Below are positions 34,627-45,122 of a DNA stretch of 64,000 nt, in pieces. Within the stretch, counting starts at the first letter, position 1; each line of letters starts with the position of its first letter. Under the pieces are notes generated by a model. It searched no databases and was not told where the DNA came from. It saw only the letters and a list, made by a program, of their open reading frames with translations. The stretch is from positions 62,001 to 126,000 of the forward strand of contig JAIEMV010000006.1 of assembly GCA_019751875.1 (NCBI GenBank). The letters are read 5' to 3'. A program made the position numbers and the translations under genes. This stretch comes from Hyphomicrobium sp. (lineage in GTDB: Bacteria; Pseudomonadota; Alphaproteobacteria; Rhizobiales; Hyphomicrobiaceae).

Positions 34627-34923
34627 TTGCCGTTGCCGCGGGGCGTAGACCGCCAGCTTGGTCGAGCTTTAGGCACGGCAGGAGGTGTCCTCGATCACGA
34701 CTTTATTCGCCAGCACACCCGCGGCTTCGATGCTTTCGTCTCCCGAATTCGGTCGACGTCCTGGGACGAGATCGAGGCGAACGCCGGGATTTCGCGCGAC
34801 AATTTAAAAGAGATCGCCAAATTTTACGCACAAGCCCATCGCGTGCTTCGGCTCGTACAGGAACGAGTCCGCTTGAGGCCCACCTCAGCCGGTAAACTGC
34901 GCACCCCGTGCGTCCGCTCGTAA
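34627..34923 (+). pseudogene. Fragment of a FdhF/YdeP-type molybdopterin oxidoreductase
   Basis: A stretch of about 70 codons (near 34650-34860) translates to VLDHDFIRQHTRGFDAF, STSWDEIEANAGISRD and EIAKFYAQAHRVL. This matches an internal segment of the YdeP/FdhF-like molybdopterin oxidoreductases, which are about 750 residues long. Sequence before and after has no match, and after AHRVL the frame leaves the family. There is no start signal. It is a deletion remnant, not a working gene. Confidence 0.6.
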
Positions 34924-35028
34924 ACATCTAGCTGTCCCACAGACCTTCAATCGCGCATTCGGAACGCCTCTTTAACCTTTTTTGCGTTCACTTGCTGTTT
35001 CCAATCAGTCTCGCGTGGGGAGAGACGT

Positions 35029-35877
35029 ATGCAAGAGCATGTTCTGGCAGCCTTAGCTTCCGTTTCGTCGTTTGCGATGATTGCTCTGTTCTTCTATGGC
35101 GTCAGTCTCCTGCTTCCGAAGCCCGAAGGCAAAACCGAAAACCTGCGCAACTTTCACTGCGCGCACGAACCCGCTCTCTTCAACAAAGAAGCGAAGTGCG
35201 AAATTTTCTATCCGCTGATCTCAGCCCTGCTGACGCAGCCTCTGCTTTTCGTTTCGATTTACGTCTTGCATGCGGCGCTCTCCAAAGCGCTGCCGTATCA
35301 GCTTTTGGACACGCACATCGGGAACTTGCCAGTCATCCTGCAGGTTCTGCTGGGTCTGCTCGTCATCGACATATCGCTGTGGATCCGGCACAGCTTCGTT
35401 CATAAGCACTTCTGGTCCTTCCATGCGGTGCATCATAGCGCGACGGAATTGAGCTGGCTGACGACGAAGCGCCTTCATCCGCTCGACAACTTCGTCATGA
35501 ATATCATAGATTTCGGCGTGCTCTACATTATCGGCTTTTCCGCCGAGGGCATGGCTCTCGCGCTGATCATCAAGAACCTCAACAACCTGTTTGTGCACAG
35601 CAACATCGTCTTGGACTATCCCAAGCCGTGGAAGTACATTTTTGTCAGCCCCAACATGCATCGCTGGCATCACGCGACGGAAAAGGAAGCCCACGACAAG
35701 AACTACTGCGTCGTGTTCGCGTTTGTCGACTATCTGCTGGGCACCTACTACGTTCCGGACAACGCGCTGCCGAAAGCGTATGGCTGCGGCCATCCGGAGC
35801 TGGATGACATCGACACCAAAAATATCGTGAAGGAGCTCTGGATCCCGTTCACGATGGGCAGACCAGCATCTGAGTAG
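35029..35877 (+). CDS. Sterol desaturase / fatty acid hydroxylase family protein
   Basis: 282 residues, integral membrane, with the histidine clusters of the di-iron hydroxylase superfamily: RHSFVHKHFWSFHAVHHS, then HSNIVLD and MHRWHHATEKEAHDKNY. About four hydrophobic helices precede and separate the clusters. It would hydroxylate or desaturate a lipid in the inner membrane. The ATG has GGGGAGAG just upstream. It stands alone between a pseudogene fragment and an empty region, and the substrate is unknown. Confidence 0.85.
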   Translation: MQEHVLAALASVSSFAMIALFFYGVSLLLPKPEGKTENLRNFHCAHEPALFNKEAKCEIFYPLISALLTQPLLFVSIYVLHAALSKALPYQLLDTHIGNLPVILQVLLGLLVIDISLWIRHSFVHKHFWSFHAVHHSATELSWLTTKRLHPLDNFVMNIIDFGVLYIIGFSAEGMALALIIKNLNNLFVHSNIVLDYPKPWKYIFVSPNMHRWHHATEKEAHDKNYCVVFAFVDYLLGTYYVPDNALPKAYGCGHPELDDIDTKNIVKELWIPFTMGRPASE

Positions 35878-36189
35878 GCGGTTCAGTGCTGCCCACGATT
35901 CAGGGGCTTCGCCCGATTCAGCGGCCTGTTCCTGATCCTTTCGTTCAAGCGTATGGGTTCAAAGCCAGGCAGTTCTCTAGCGTCGCACGACCGGACAAAA
36001 ACCGCCCAAGCCACCATTATCAACCCTGAGCAGATGTATGGAACTGTCCCATGGCGGCCATTCGCCCGTTGGCGGCTCTGAGGAGCAGTGCGGACATGAT
36101 CGCCTGGAGGTCACGTGCTTCTCGTTGTCGGCAGCTTAATGTCCGCTCGCTCTGCAAGGGCCGACATTGTTGACTGTTGTTGCATCATC
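35878..36189. other. Gene-free stretch before the aldehyde dehydrogenase terminator
   Basis: No coding sequence is convincing in these 312 bp. Near 36135-36165 a degenerate inverted repeat (AATGTC ... GACATT) resembles decayed repeats common between genes in alphaproteobacteria. Confidence 0.4.
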
Positions 36190-36220
36190 AAAAAAGGCCC
36201 GGTCGCTAGACCGGGCCTTT
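36190..36220 (-). terminator. Rho-independent terminator of the aldehyde dehydrogenase gene
   Basis: A perfect 12-bp stem (AAAGGCCCGGTC / GACCGGGCCTTT, 36193-36204 and 36209-36220) with a 4-base loop is followed on the minus strand by six T. It lies 22 bases after the aldehyde dehydrogenase stop. Confidence 0.9.
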
Positions 36221-36241
36221 GTCTTCCCCACGACGTAATCC

Positions 36242-37762
<1,521 letters not shown>

Positions 37763-37943
37763 GGGGTTCCTCCTCGGCGGATTATGAGAATTGACCGCGT
37801 CCGCTCCGCTGCAGCCGGACGGGTTTATGATCGTGCTGGCGTTGCTATATCCATTTGAATAGAGCCCTACCAGCTGTGCTTTGGTCGATGCGCGTTCACA
37901 AATGCGTTGATGCTTTCCGACGTTCACGTCGTGACAGGCCGTT

Positions 37944-37993
37944 GCAGGTCCGGTCGCCGCCCGCGAGCGGGGAGCAGACGGGACCGGACCTGC
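37944..37993. repeat. Inverted repeat upstream of the aldehyde dehydrogenase gene
   Basis: Perfect 12-bp arms GCAGGTCCGGTC / GACCGGACCTGC (37944-37955, 37982-37993), 26 bases apart, lie between the aldehyde dehydrogenase promoter region and the small gene at 38041. There is no T-run on either strand. It may separate the two transcripts or be an operator. Confidence 0.5.
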
Positions 37994-38040
37994 GGCCTTC
38001 TGCCAACGGCGCGTGCGGGATTGTGCCGTGGTCAGATGGA

Positions 38041-38166
38041 TTAGCGGACGGCTTCCGCAGCTACCGCCGTCACGATCCATTCGAAGAGACGATCGAGGTC
38101 CAGGATGAGGCGCGTCGCAAGGTCGTCGTCTATGGGGCCCGGTCGCGTTTTGGAATCAGGAGTCAT
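38041..38166 (-). CDS. Small hypothetical protein (41 residues)
   Basis: 41 codons, [20 protein letters not shown] at the start and ending [12 protein letters not shown] lies 6 bases before the ATG, and the gene follows the larger hypothetical gene by 20 bp, so the pair may be an operon. The C-terminal half is an amphipathic helix ([17 protein letters not shown]). No family is recognised. It was found by reading the gap, so its reality rests on the ribosome-binding site and spacing. Confidence 0.42.
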   Translation of the reverse strand: MTPDSKTRPGPIDDDLATRLILDLDRLFEWIVTAVAAEAVR

Positions 38167-38186
38167 GGGTAGCTCCAGGGGTTGGC

Positions 38187-38741
38187 TCAATGACGGGTTG
38201 CCCCTTCGCAGAGGGTGAGGTCGGCGAAGGCTTCCAACATGAGGTCGCGCTGGGATTGCGGTGAGGCGGCCACGGCCGCAGCAATCGCCTTTGCGGCGGA
38301 GATGAGGCGGTTCGATGAGGTTCCGTGAGCCAGTTCCGCGGACGAGGCTTCCATGAGCAGGGGATCCCGGGTTCGGCAGGCACGTAGAAGAGCGATCAGG
38401 TCCGCCTCATCCGGGCTGACGACGAGGCAGCATGGTGGGAGAAAGCCGAAGGGACATGCGCGTTCCTTGCGCATGGCCTGCATCATGGCCCCGACCGAAA
38501 TGATGAGCCGTGGTGCTGCGGCTTGTCCCAATCGTGCGGCCGCCAGTTGATGAGCAGCGACCAGCGCCTGGCGGTCGTGAGTGGCAATGGCCATGCATTG
38601 GAAACGGATGACATCGAGCAGTAACTCTTCCGTTGCGGTCAGTCTCAGAGAGGAGCGCTGTGCGAGATTTTGACAGGTGCAGCCGTCGTGTTGGGGCTGT
38701 GCGTCGGCGAGCGGCGTGCTCGGCTTTTTCCACTTGGTCAT
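38187..38741 (-). CDS. Hypothetical protein
   Basis: 184 residues, alanine- and leucine-rich, predicted mostly helical. A cysteine-containing N-terminus (DGCTCQN) and a central CPFGFLPPCCLVVSPDEADLI are notable. No family is recognised. It starts at an ATG at 38741 and is followed by the 41-residue gene. Located upstream of the aldehyde dehydrogenase gene on the same strand, it might be regulatory, but nothing in the sequence shows DNA binding. Confidence 0.55.
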   Translation of the reverse strand: MTKWKKPSTPLADAQPQHDGCTCQNLAQRSSLRLTATEELLLDVIRFQCMAIATHDRQALVAAHQLAAARLGQAAAPRLIISVGAMMQAMRKERACPFGFLPPCCLVVSPDEADLIALLRACRTRDPLLMEASSAELAHGTSSNRLISAAKAIAAAVAASPQSQRDLMLEAFADLTLCEGATRH

Positions 38742-39151
38742 CTGTTGTCCGTGAGTGACGGCGCGGCCGCGAAGAGACAGTGAGGGCGCGTTCCGGGGAA
38801 ATTCGCTGACGATGCGCTGGCGAAGCGTGTCCTCGCATCAGCGGGACAAGGGTCTGCCGGATCGGATCGAAACGGTGGAAAAGCGGACGGCGAGGCCGTC
38901 CAATGCCACAGTGCCCAATGCCATCAAGGCATTCTGAGGCCATGCGCGTGTGTGTCGCCCTCGGGGCGATGCGATCGTAGTCAACATGTGGTCCACTCCC
39001 AATACGCGAAGTTCAAAGCCTCGCAATCGGCGCACGGATGTCATCCGAATGTTTTCGAAGGTGACCGAGCGTCTGGAAGCGGTCAAGTTATTTCTTCGTG
39101 AAATCAGTAAGTTAGAAATTGTCTAATTCTACAGTCAAGAATCTCATAGAC
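38742..39151. other. Gene-free stretch between a hypothetical gene and trmFO
   Basis: Several short open frames exist on both strands, but none has a ribosome-binding site or recognisable product. Bases 39085-39150 are unusually AT-rich for this genome (TTAGAAATTGTCTAATTC and similar), suggesting promoter or terminator sequence. Confidence 0.35.
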
Positions 39152-40594
39152 TTACTCTGCCGCAGCGTTTGTCTCGGAGTTGCCAAGCCAGACTGCAAGG
39201 TCGGCCAGAGCACGGCGCGACTGGAGTTTCTTTTTCGCCAGGCCTCGTTCTGGCCCCTTGAGGCGCTTGCCGTCGGCGTTGATTAGCGGCGCGTCATCGA
39301 GAGGGGGCAGGAGGCCGTAGTTGATGTTCATCGGCTGGAATGACCGCGGGCGTGGGCTGTCAGCTGGCTGGTCGGCATCGTCATCGGTCACGATGTGTCC
39401 GCCGGTGATGTGATCGAGGAGAGCCCCAAGCGCGGTGGTCGAAGGTGGAGCGTTCGCTGCGAGGCCGAGGGGCTCGGCGGCGGCGAACCGGCCTGCGAGC
39501 AGGCCAATGGCGGCGCTCTCCACATAGCCTTCGACGCCGGTGATCTGACCGGCGAAACGGAGGCGCGGCATCGCTTTCAAGCGGAGCGAACGATCGAGCA
39601 CCCGCGGTGAGTTGAGATAGGTGTTGCGGTGAAGGCCGCCGAGGCGCGCGAACTCGGCATTCTGCAAGCCGGGGATCATCCGAAACACGCGCACCTGTTC
39701 GGCGTGCTTCATCTTGGTCTGGAAGCCAACCATGTTCCACAACGTGCCGAGCGCGTTGTCCTGGCGAAGTTGGACGACGGCATAGGGCCAGCGGCCCGTG
39801 CGCGGATCGTCGAGGCCGACGGGCTTCATCGGACCGAAACGCAGTGTTTCGCGGCCACGTTCGGCCATCACTTCGACGGGCAGGCAGCCATCGAAGTAGG
39901 GCGTGTTGGCTTCCCACTCCTTGAAGACTGTTTTCTCGGCCGACAAAAGCGCGTCAATAAAGGCTTCGTACTCGGCCTTCGTCATCGGGCAGTTGAGGTA
40001 GTCAGCTCCAGTGCCCGCAGGGCCCATCTTGCCGTAGCGCGATGCGCGCCAGACGATCGACGTATCGATCGAGTCGACGTGGATGACGGGGGCGATGGCG
40101 TCGAAGAAGGCGAGTTCGGTTTCGCCGGTAAGACCGGCAATTGCCGCGCTGAGATCGGGCGAGGTCAGCGGACCCGTGGCGACAATGACGCTGTCCCAAT
40201 CGCTGGGCGGGAGACCCGCGACTTCGCCCCGTGAGATGGTGATCAGCGGATGTGCTTCGAGGCGTCGGGTGACGTCGGCTGAAAAGGCATCGCGATCAAC
40301 GGCGAGCGCGCCGCCTGCGGGGAGCTTGGATTTGTCGCCGGCCGCCATAATCACAGAGCCGGCGCGGCGCATTTCTTCGTGCAGCAGGCCGACGGCGTTC
40401 GTCTCCCATTCGTCTGAGCGGAACGAATTGGAGCAGACGAGCTCGGCGAGACCTTCGGTTTTATGGGCCTCCGTCATGCGCTGAGGGCGCATTTCGTGAA
40501 GCACGACGGGTACGCCGGCGGAGGCGATCTGAAACGCGGCTTCAGAGCCCGCGAGACCGCCGCCGATGACTTGAACTGGAGAAACGTGAGACAT
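39152..40594 (-). CDS. trmFO: Folate-dependent tRNA (uracil-54-C5)-methyltransferase TrmFO
   Basis: 480 residues. The FAD-binding start [16 protein letters not shown] and the family motifs [39 protein letters not shown] and [10 protein letters not shown] are all present. It methylates U54 of tRNA to ribothymidine using 5,10-methylene-tetrahydrofolate and FADH2, typical of alphaproteobacteria and Gram-positives. Full length (family about 435-480). No operon partners are adjacent. Confidence 0.95.
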   Translation of the reverse strand: MSHVSPVQVIGGGLAGSEAAFQIASAGVPVVLHEMRPQRMTEAHKTEGLAELVCSNSFRSDEWETNAVGLLHEEMRRAGSVIMAAGDKSKLPAGGALAVDRDAFSADVTRRLEAHPLITISRGEVAGLPPSDWDSVIVATGPLTSPDLSAAIAGLTGETELAFFDAIAPVIHVDSIDTSIVWRASRYGKMGPAGTGADYLNCPMTKAEYEAFIDALLSAEKTVFKEWEANTPYFDGCLPVEVMAERGRETLRFGPMKPVGLDDPRTGRWPYAVVQLRQDNALGTLWNMVGFQTKMKHAEQVRVFRMIPGLQNAEFARLGGLHRNTYLNSPRVLDRSLRLKAMPRLRFAGQITGVEGYVESAAIGLLAGRFAAAEPLGLAANAPPSTTALGALLDHITGGHIVTDDDADQPADSPRPRSFQPMNINYGLLPPLDDAPLINADGKRLKGPERGLAKKKLQSRRALADLAVWLGNSETNAAAE

Positions 40595-40723
40595 GCGGCA
40601 AGCCTATCCCATGGGCGAGGGCAGGGGTCAATTGTGCGCGCCCCGAGGAGCACCCGGGAACAAAGTGATAGATCCGCCGTTGTCGCAGCGAGGGCCAAGT
40701 TAACCTGCCATGGAGCGCTCGGC

Positions 40724-40924
40724 ATGATGCACCACGTGGTCTTTCTCTCCAACGTTTCTCCGGGACCCGCCTGTACCATCCCGGAGGACAAGAAGATTTT
40801 CCGCGTCACTCGCGAAAATACAGCAGCCGTCCCATTCACTGGCCAATCGCAGGCGGCCGGCTGTTCTGAGGAGGCAGCGAACGAGAATCTGCCGCTTCCC
40901 GTTCCGCATATGTATTCCGCCTGA
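40724..40924 (+). CDS. Possible small protein (66 residues)
   Basis: An open frame MMHHVVFLSNVSPGPACTIP ... with GGAG 8 bases upstream. It is the only plus-strand candidate before a hairpin with a T-run (40952-40988) that would stop rightward transcription. No similarity is recognised and the opposite strand is also open, so this is tentative. The rest of the 40595-40959 gap shows nothing else. Confidence 0.25.
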   Translation: MMHHVVFLSNVSPGPACTIPEDKKIFRVTRENTAAVPFTGQSQAAGCSEEAANENLPLPVPHMYSA

Positions 40925-40950
40925 CAAAGCGGCCATCGCACTAAGTAAGC

Positions 40951-40988
40951 CCGGCGAGTTCAGTGATAACCCTCGCCGGGTTTTACTT
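40951..40988 (+). terminator. Rightward terminator-like hairpin overlapping the cydB stop
   Basis: CCCGGCGAG / CTCGCCGGG with a 13-base loop, followed on the plus strand by TTTTACTTT. The cydB stop codon (minus strand) lies in the loop region. The T-run favours a rightward transcript ending here, although no confident plus-strand gene precedes it; it may act on both strands. Confidence 0.6.
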
Positions 40989-41991
40989 TGCCTCGAAACG
41001 TCCAATAGACGAACGCGGTGTACCCAAGAATGAGGGGCAGGAAGGCTGCTGTCCCGATCAACATGAAGAGTTGCGAAGAAGGATGAGCGGCCGCATCCCA
41101 GATCGTCACTGTGGGCGGGACGAGATAGGGCAGCGTCGAGATTGCAAGCCCTGCGAAGCCGAGCAGGAACAGTGCGACTGTACTGAAAAAGGGAGCGTTG
41201 TCGTGGCCGTTGACGAGACCGCGCCAAACGGTGAGCGCGCAGATGGCCGTGAGGATCGGGATCGGCGACAGATAAATGAAATTCGGCAGAGTGAACCAGC
41301 GCTCCCAGATGCGATCTGACGAGAGGGGTGTCCAGAGGCTGACGATCACCATGGCCGCAAGGACGACGAACAACAGCCCGCGCGCTTGCTCGCGAGCCTG
41401 GGCCGCGACCTCGCCGGTGGTGCGCATTACGAGCCATGTGGCTCCGAGCAGAGCGTAACCGGCGACGGTGGCAAATCCGACGAAAAGCGGAAACGGCTGT
41501 AACCAATCAAGCATGCCGCCGTCGAAGTGACCGTCCTTGACAGGAAGACCATGCAGAAGTCCGCCGAGGATCACGCCCTGCATAAAGGCGGCGGTTATCG
41601 ATCCACCGGCAAAGGCGATATCCCATGAACTGTGACTGGGCTTTGCCACCCAGCGATACTCGAACGCCACGCCGCGGAAGACGAGGGCGAGCAACATAAC
41701 GATTATGGGCAGGTAGAAGCCCGACATGATGATGCCGTAGGCGAGAGGAAAGGCCACGAACAATCCGCCGCCGCCGAGAATGAGCCAAGTTTCATTGCCG
41801 TCCCAGAAGGGGGCGACGGAGTTCATCATCACGTCGCGATCGTCTTCTTCCGGCGAGAACGGAAACAGGATACCGATTCCAAGGTCGAAGCCGTCGAGTA
41901 CGACATATAGAGCGACGGCGGTTCCCAACAATCCGATCCAGATGATCGGCAGCCAAGTCGCCATTGCTTCGCCGCTTGCCATTTCAACCAT
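40960..41991 (-). CDS. cydB: Cytochrome bd-type (cyanide-insensitive) ubiquinol oxidase subunit II
   Basis: About 343 residues with around eight to nine helices. Family motifs: LYVVLDGFDLGIGILFPF, NSVAPFWDGNETWLILGGGG, FRGVAFEYRW, GVILGGLLHGLP. It pairs with subunit I, encoded directly upstream, in a quinol oxidase that works at low oxygen or with cyanide. The ATG at 41991 comes 1 bp after the cydA stop; MATWLP at 41963 is an alternative. The terminator-like hairpin overlaps its 3' end. Confidence 0.93.
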   Translation of the reverse strand: MVEMASGEAMATWLPIIWIGLLGTAVALYVVLDGFDLGIGILFPFSPEEDDRDVMMNSVAPFWDGNETWLILGGGGLFVAFPLAYGIIMSGFYLPIIVMLLALVFRGVAFEYRWVAKPSHSSWDIAFAGGSITAAFMQGVILGGLLHGLPVKDGHFDGGMLDWLQPFPLFVGFATVAGYALLGATWLVMRTTGEVAAQAREQARGLLFVVLAAMVIVSLWTPLSSDRIWERWFTLPNFIYLSPIPILTAICALTVWRGLVNGHDNAPFFSTVALFLLGFAGLAISTLPYLVPPTVTIWDAAAHPSSQLFMLIGTAAFLPLILGYTAFVYWTFRGKVKPGEGYH

Positions 41992-41992
41992 G

Positions 41993-43399
41993 TCAGCGGG
42001 CTCCAATGATGGCTTCGCGCGTGGCGTCTTCGGCAGCGGAGAGCGGGCGCGTCGGCTGGCCGTGTGGCGGCTCTTCGGCGGCGCCACTTGGGCCTTTGTT
42101 GATAAGGCGGTTGATGTAGTAGGTGCCCATCGAGAAGACTGCGGTATAGACGACGACGAAGAGGATGAGTGTTGTCAGCACAGCGTTGAAGGTGATGGCG
42201 GGTGAGACGGCGTCGTACGTTCGCAGAATGCCCGTTGCGAGCCAGGGCTGGCGTCCGCTCTCGGTGACCCACCAGCCAGCGAGAATGGCAATGAAACCCA
42301 TCGGCCAGGAATGCTGCACGAGTTGGAAGTACGTGCGCGACTGGAAGAGCGTGCCGCGGAACCAAAGGTAGGCGCCCACGGTGCCCATCAAGATCATCAA
42401 CAAGCCAAGTCCTACCATGACCCGAAATGCGAAGAAGACCGGCGCTACGGGTGGGCGATCTTCAGGCTTGAACTCGTTTAGGCCGGGGAAGGTGCCGGCA
42501 AAATCGTGCGTGAGGATGTAGCTCGCAAGGCCGGGGAAGGGAAACTTCACTTCGACAGCGTTGCCGGTGCCTTCCTGATTGGGCCAACCGAAAAGGATGA
42601 AATCGGCAGGCTTACTGCCATCCCAGTGGCCTTCGATGGCGGCGATCTTCGCAGGTTGGTATTCTTTCGTGTTGAGGCCATGCATGTCGCCGATCACGAG
42701 CTGGAGTGGCGCCAGTATGGCGACCATACCGAGCCCCATTCGGACCATGGTCTTTGCTTCCTCGATAAAGCGGTTCTGTACGATGTAGCGCGCGCCGACG
42801 GCGAGGACGACGATCGATGTCGTCAGGTAGGCGGCGGTGAACATGTGCGAGAAGCGATAGGGGAAACTCGGGTTGAATATGATCGCGAGCCAATCGACCG
42901 GGTAGGCGATGCCGTCGCGAATTTCGTGTCCGGCCGGTGTGTGCATCCAACTGTTGGCCGCGAGGATCCAGAACGCCGAAAGCGATGTCCCGACAGCGAC
43001 AAGCACGGCCGAGAGAACATGCAGGTTGGGCGAGACCCGGTTCCAGCCAAACAACATGATGCCGAGGAAGGAAGCTTCGAGAAAGAAAGCGGTCAGCACC
43101 TCGTAGCCGATAAGAGGACCAAGGACGTTGCCGGTGACTTTGGAGAACCCGGCCCAGTTGGTGCCGAACTGGTAGGAGAGCACGATGCCGGAGACGACGC
43201 CCATCGCAAAACTGACAGCGAAGATCTTTGTCCAGAAGCGCGCGAGTCGCTGGAAACGGTCCTCGCCAGTGATGCGCCAACGCACAAGCAATGTCGCGAT
43301 AAATGCCGCAAGCCCAATCGTGAAGCTTGGAAAAATGATGTGAAACGAGACCGTGAATGCAAACTGGATGCGGGCCAGAAGTACGGCATCGAGATCCAT
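41993..43399 (-). CDS. cydA: Cytochrome bd-type (cyanide-insensitive) ubiquinol oxidase subunit I
   Basis: 468 residues. Haem ligand regions are FTVSFHIIFPSFTIG (His near residue 19) and MHGLNTKEYQPAKIAAIEGHW; GWWVTESGRQPW is conserved. The quinol-binding loop is of the short (CioA) type, which explains the CIO-like annotation. It oxidises ubiquinol and reduces oxygen to water without pumping protons. ATG at 43399 chosen at the conserved MDLDAVLLARIQFAFT. It heads the cydAB operon; no FNR box is seen. Confidence 0.94.
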   Translation of the reverse strand: MDLDAVLLARIQFAFTVSFHIIFPSFTIGLAAFIATLLVRWRITGEDRFQRLARFWTKIFAVSFAMGVVSGIVLSYQFGTNWAGFSKVTGNVLGPLIGYEVLTAFFLEASFLGIMLFGWNRVSPNLHVLSAVLVAVGTSLSAFWILAANSWMHTPAGHEIRDGIAYPVDWLAIIFNPSFPYRFSHMFTAAYLTTSIVVLAVGARYIVQNRFIEEAKTMVRMGLGMVAILAPLQLVIGDMHGLNTKEYQPAKIAAIEGHWDGSKPADFILFGWPNQEGTGNAVEVKFPFPGLASYILTHDFAGTFPGLNEFKPEDRPPVAPVFFAFRVMVGLGLLMILMGTVGAYLWFRGTLFQSRTYFQLVQHSWPMGFIAILAGWWVTESGRQPWLATGILRTYDAVSPAITFNAVLTTLILFVVVYTAVFSMGTYYINRLINKGPSGAAEEPPHGQPTRPLSAAEDATREAIIGAR

Positions 43400-43596
43400 G
43401 AGTGGTGCAGCTCCGTCGCTCGTTTTCGTTGGTAGGTGAAGTATGAGCCTGTTCGATGTCCGCCGTCGAGGTCCGAGCACGAATATTGCGGTTGCGAAAC
43501 GCGGTCATGCTCAAGCTCTGGCCAAGGTCGTTCAGATCACATAAGACTGCGGCGTGACATCTTTCCTCGAAGCCACGAACCGTATTGGAGACGACG

Positions 43597-43869
43597 ATGG
43601 GCAAAGCCCTCACACTCATTCTTCTGGCGGCAGCGGCCGCAGTTCTCGCCTATGTTCTGGTCCTCCCACCGGCAACTCCGCCCAGTTCGGAAGCTCCGGC
43701 GCCTGCTGCGGCTCCTGCCGCGGAACCCGCGCCCGCCCCCGCCGCTGAGCCGGCCCCGGCTCCTGCTGCCGAACCGGCTCCGGCCCCGGCTGCCGAACCC
43801 GCTCCGGCTCCGGCCGCAGAACCGGCACCGGCTGCTCCGGCTGAACCTGCTCCGGCACCGACGCCCTGA
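43597..43869 (+). CDS. Membrane-anchored Pro/Ala/Glu-repeat protein
   Basis: 90 residues: an N-terminal transmembrane segment (ALTLILLAAAAAVLAYVLVL), then from about residue 35 a tandem PAPAAEPA repeat to the end. Low-complexity proteins of this kind may span or cross-link the envelope, but no function is known. The ATG at 43597 is preceded by GGAG 6 bases away. It is followed by a strong terminator. The repeat DNA should be prone to length change. Confidence 0.7.
   Translation: MGKALTLILLAAAAAVLAYVLVLPPATPPSSEAPAPAAAPAAEPAPAPAAEPAPAPAAEPAPAPAAEPAPAPAAEPAPAAPAEPAPAPTP
43729..43860 (+). repeat. Tandem 24-bp repeats encoding AAEPAPAP units
   Basis: Imperfect copies of about 24 bases (GCCGAACCGGCTCCGGCCCC type) repeat five times within the Pro/Ala/Glu gene. 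Confidence 0.75.
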
Positions 43870-43894
43870 GCGTAGTAAATTCTAATTCCTGAGA

Positions 43895-43925
43895 AGGGCG
43901 TGGCACCGGTCGCCACGCCCTTTTT
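43895..43925 (+). terminator. Rho-independent terminator after the Pro/Ala/Glu-repeat gene
   Basis: Stem AGGGCGTGGC / GCCACGCCCT (43895-43904, 43912-43921), 7-base loop, then five T. Confidence 0.9.
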
Positions 43926-44030
43926 CTATGGACCGCTGCAAAGATGAATCAGATTACCACGTTGAACATAGTTCATTCATAATTGGCCGGTAGAGGTGGC
44001 AGACGTAAGAATCGGTATCAGGAACTCGCC

Positions 44031-45122
44031 ATGTGGGGCTACCAGCACCGGCTAAAGAAGGACGTGGAGCGATGGCGGGCTGCCGGCTGGATCGATGCCG
44101 ACGGTGAGCGCGCCATCAGGGCCGATATTGCGTCTCGTGGGCGCGGGATCGGCTTGCCCGGTGCTCTGGCGATCCTAGCGGCGGTGCTGATCGGGTTTGC
44201 GGTCATGAGTTTCGTTGCTGCGAATTGGCAAGAGATGTCGCGCGTGTTCCGGCTGGGATTGCTGATTACTTCCCTCTGGGCCAGCTACCTGTTGGCGGGA
44301 GCTTTGTTCCGGCGCGGCATGGGGACATTCGGCCATGCTGCGGTGCTTGCAGGCTGCGCCATTTTCGGGGCCAGCCTCATGCTCGTATCTCAGATGTATC
44401 ATATGGACGGCAACGCGCCCGACGTTGTGCTGGTCTGGGCGGCGGGGACTTTGCTAGCGGGTGTGTTGTTGCGATCCAATCCGGCGTTGGCTTTCGCACT
44501 GGTGTTGTTCTCGATTTGGGGGATCTGGGAGACTGCGCAGCGCGAGGCGTTGCATTGGCCATATCTCGCGCCTTGGGCGCTCGTGGCCGCGGCGTACTAT
44601 TGGCAGCGCTGGGAACCGGGCGTGCATCTTGCCGGACTTGCACTGGCTGGCTTCATTGTCACCTACGGTTACATCCATCACACAAACGGCGGACATGAGG
44701 TGGTCGTTCTGGTGGGCACCGTGATTGGCGCACTGGCGGCCATTGGTTTTGCAAAGCTGCCGAAGCTGGAGCCGGTTTGGCGGGGCGGAATCGTCTATGC
44801 GCTGATCGTGATGTTTTCCGGACTGTTTGCGCTTCAGTTCATAAAATCCCCGGGCGCGGGCGAATTCATCCTGCTGGCCGTGTTCGCCTTGGCTCTCACT
44901 CTCACGGCCATCTGGTGGGGACTTGCTTCATCCGACCGCTCCGCCTTATGGCTCGGCTATCTCGCGTTTTCGATCGAGGTGCTCGGCATCTACGGCAAAA
45001 CCGTCGGCACGCTCCTCGGCTCGTCAGTCTTTTTCCTCACGGCAGGGTTCGTCGTGGCGGGACTTGCGTATTTTGCCTACCGGCTACATGCACGACGTGA
45101 AGCCCAGGAGGCCGTATCATGA
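44031..45122 (+). CDS. DUF2157 family membrane protein
   Basis: 363 residues. A cytoplasmic N-terminal part of about 45 residues (LKKDVERWRAAGWIDADGER) is followed by ten or so hydrophobic helices, the pattern of DUF2157. Function unknown. The ATG at 44031 is chosen for the AGGA box before it; a TTG 48 bases upstream keeps the frame open. The stop overlaps the next start by 4 bp. DUF2157 genes regularly precede a GDYXXLXY-domain gene, as here. Confidence 0.82.
   Translation: MWGYQHRLKKDVERWRAAGWIDADGERAIRADIASRGRGIGLPGALAILAAVLIGFAVMSFVAANWQEMSRVFRLGLLITSLWASYLLAGALFRRGMGTFGHAAVLAGCAIFGASLMLVSQMYHMDGNAPDVVLVWAAGTLLAGVLLRSNPALAFALVLFSIWGIWETAQREALHWPYLAPWALVAAAYYWQRWEPGVHLAGLALAGFIVTYGYIHHTNGGHEVVVLVGTVIGALAAIGFAKLPKLEPVWRGGIVYALIVMFSGLFALQFIKSPGAGEFILLAVFALALTLTAIWWGLASSDRSALWLGYLAFSIEVLGIYGKTVGTLLGSSVFFLTAGFVVAGLAYFAYRLHARREAQEAVS

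Noticed and set aside
38838-39086. 82-codon minus-strand open frame between a hypothetical gene and trmFO
   Set aside because: No ribosome-binding site and no similarity; both strands are partly open here.
43616-43916. Minus-strand open frames opposite the Pro/Ala/Glu-repeat gene
   Set aside because: They arise because the repeat DNA lacks stops in several frames; only the plus strand has a ribosome-binding site, membrane helix and terminator.
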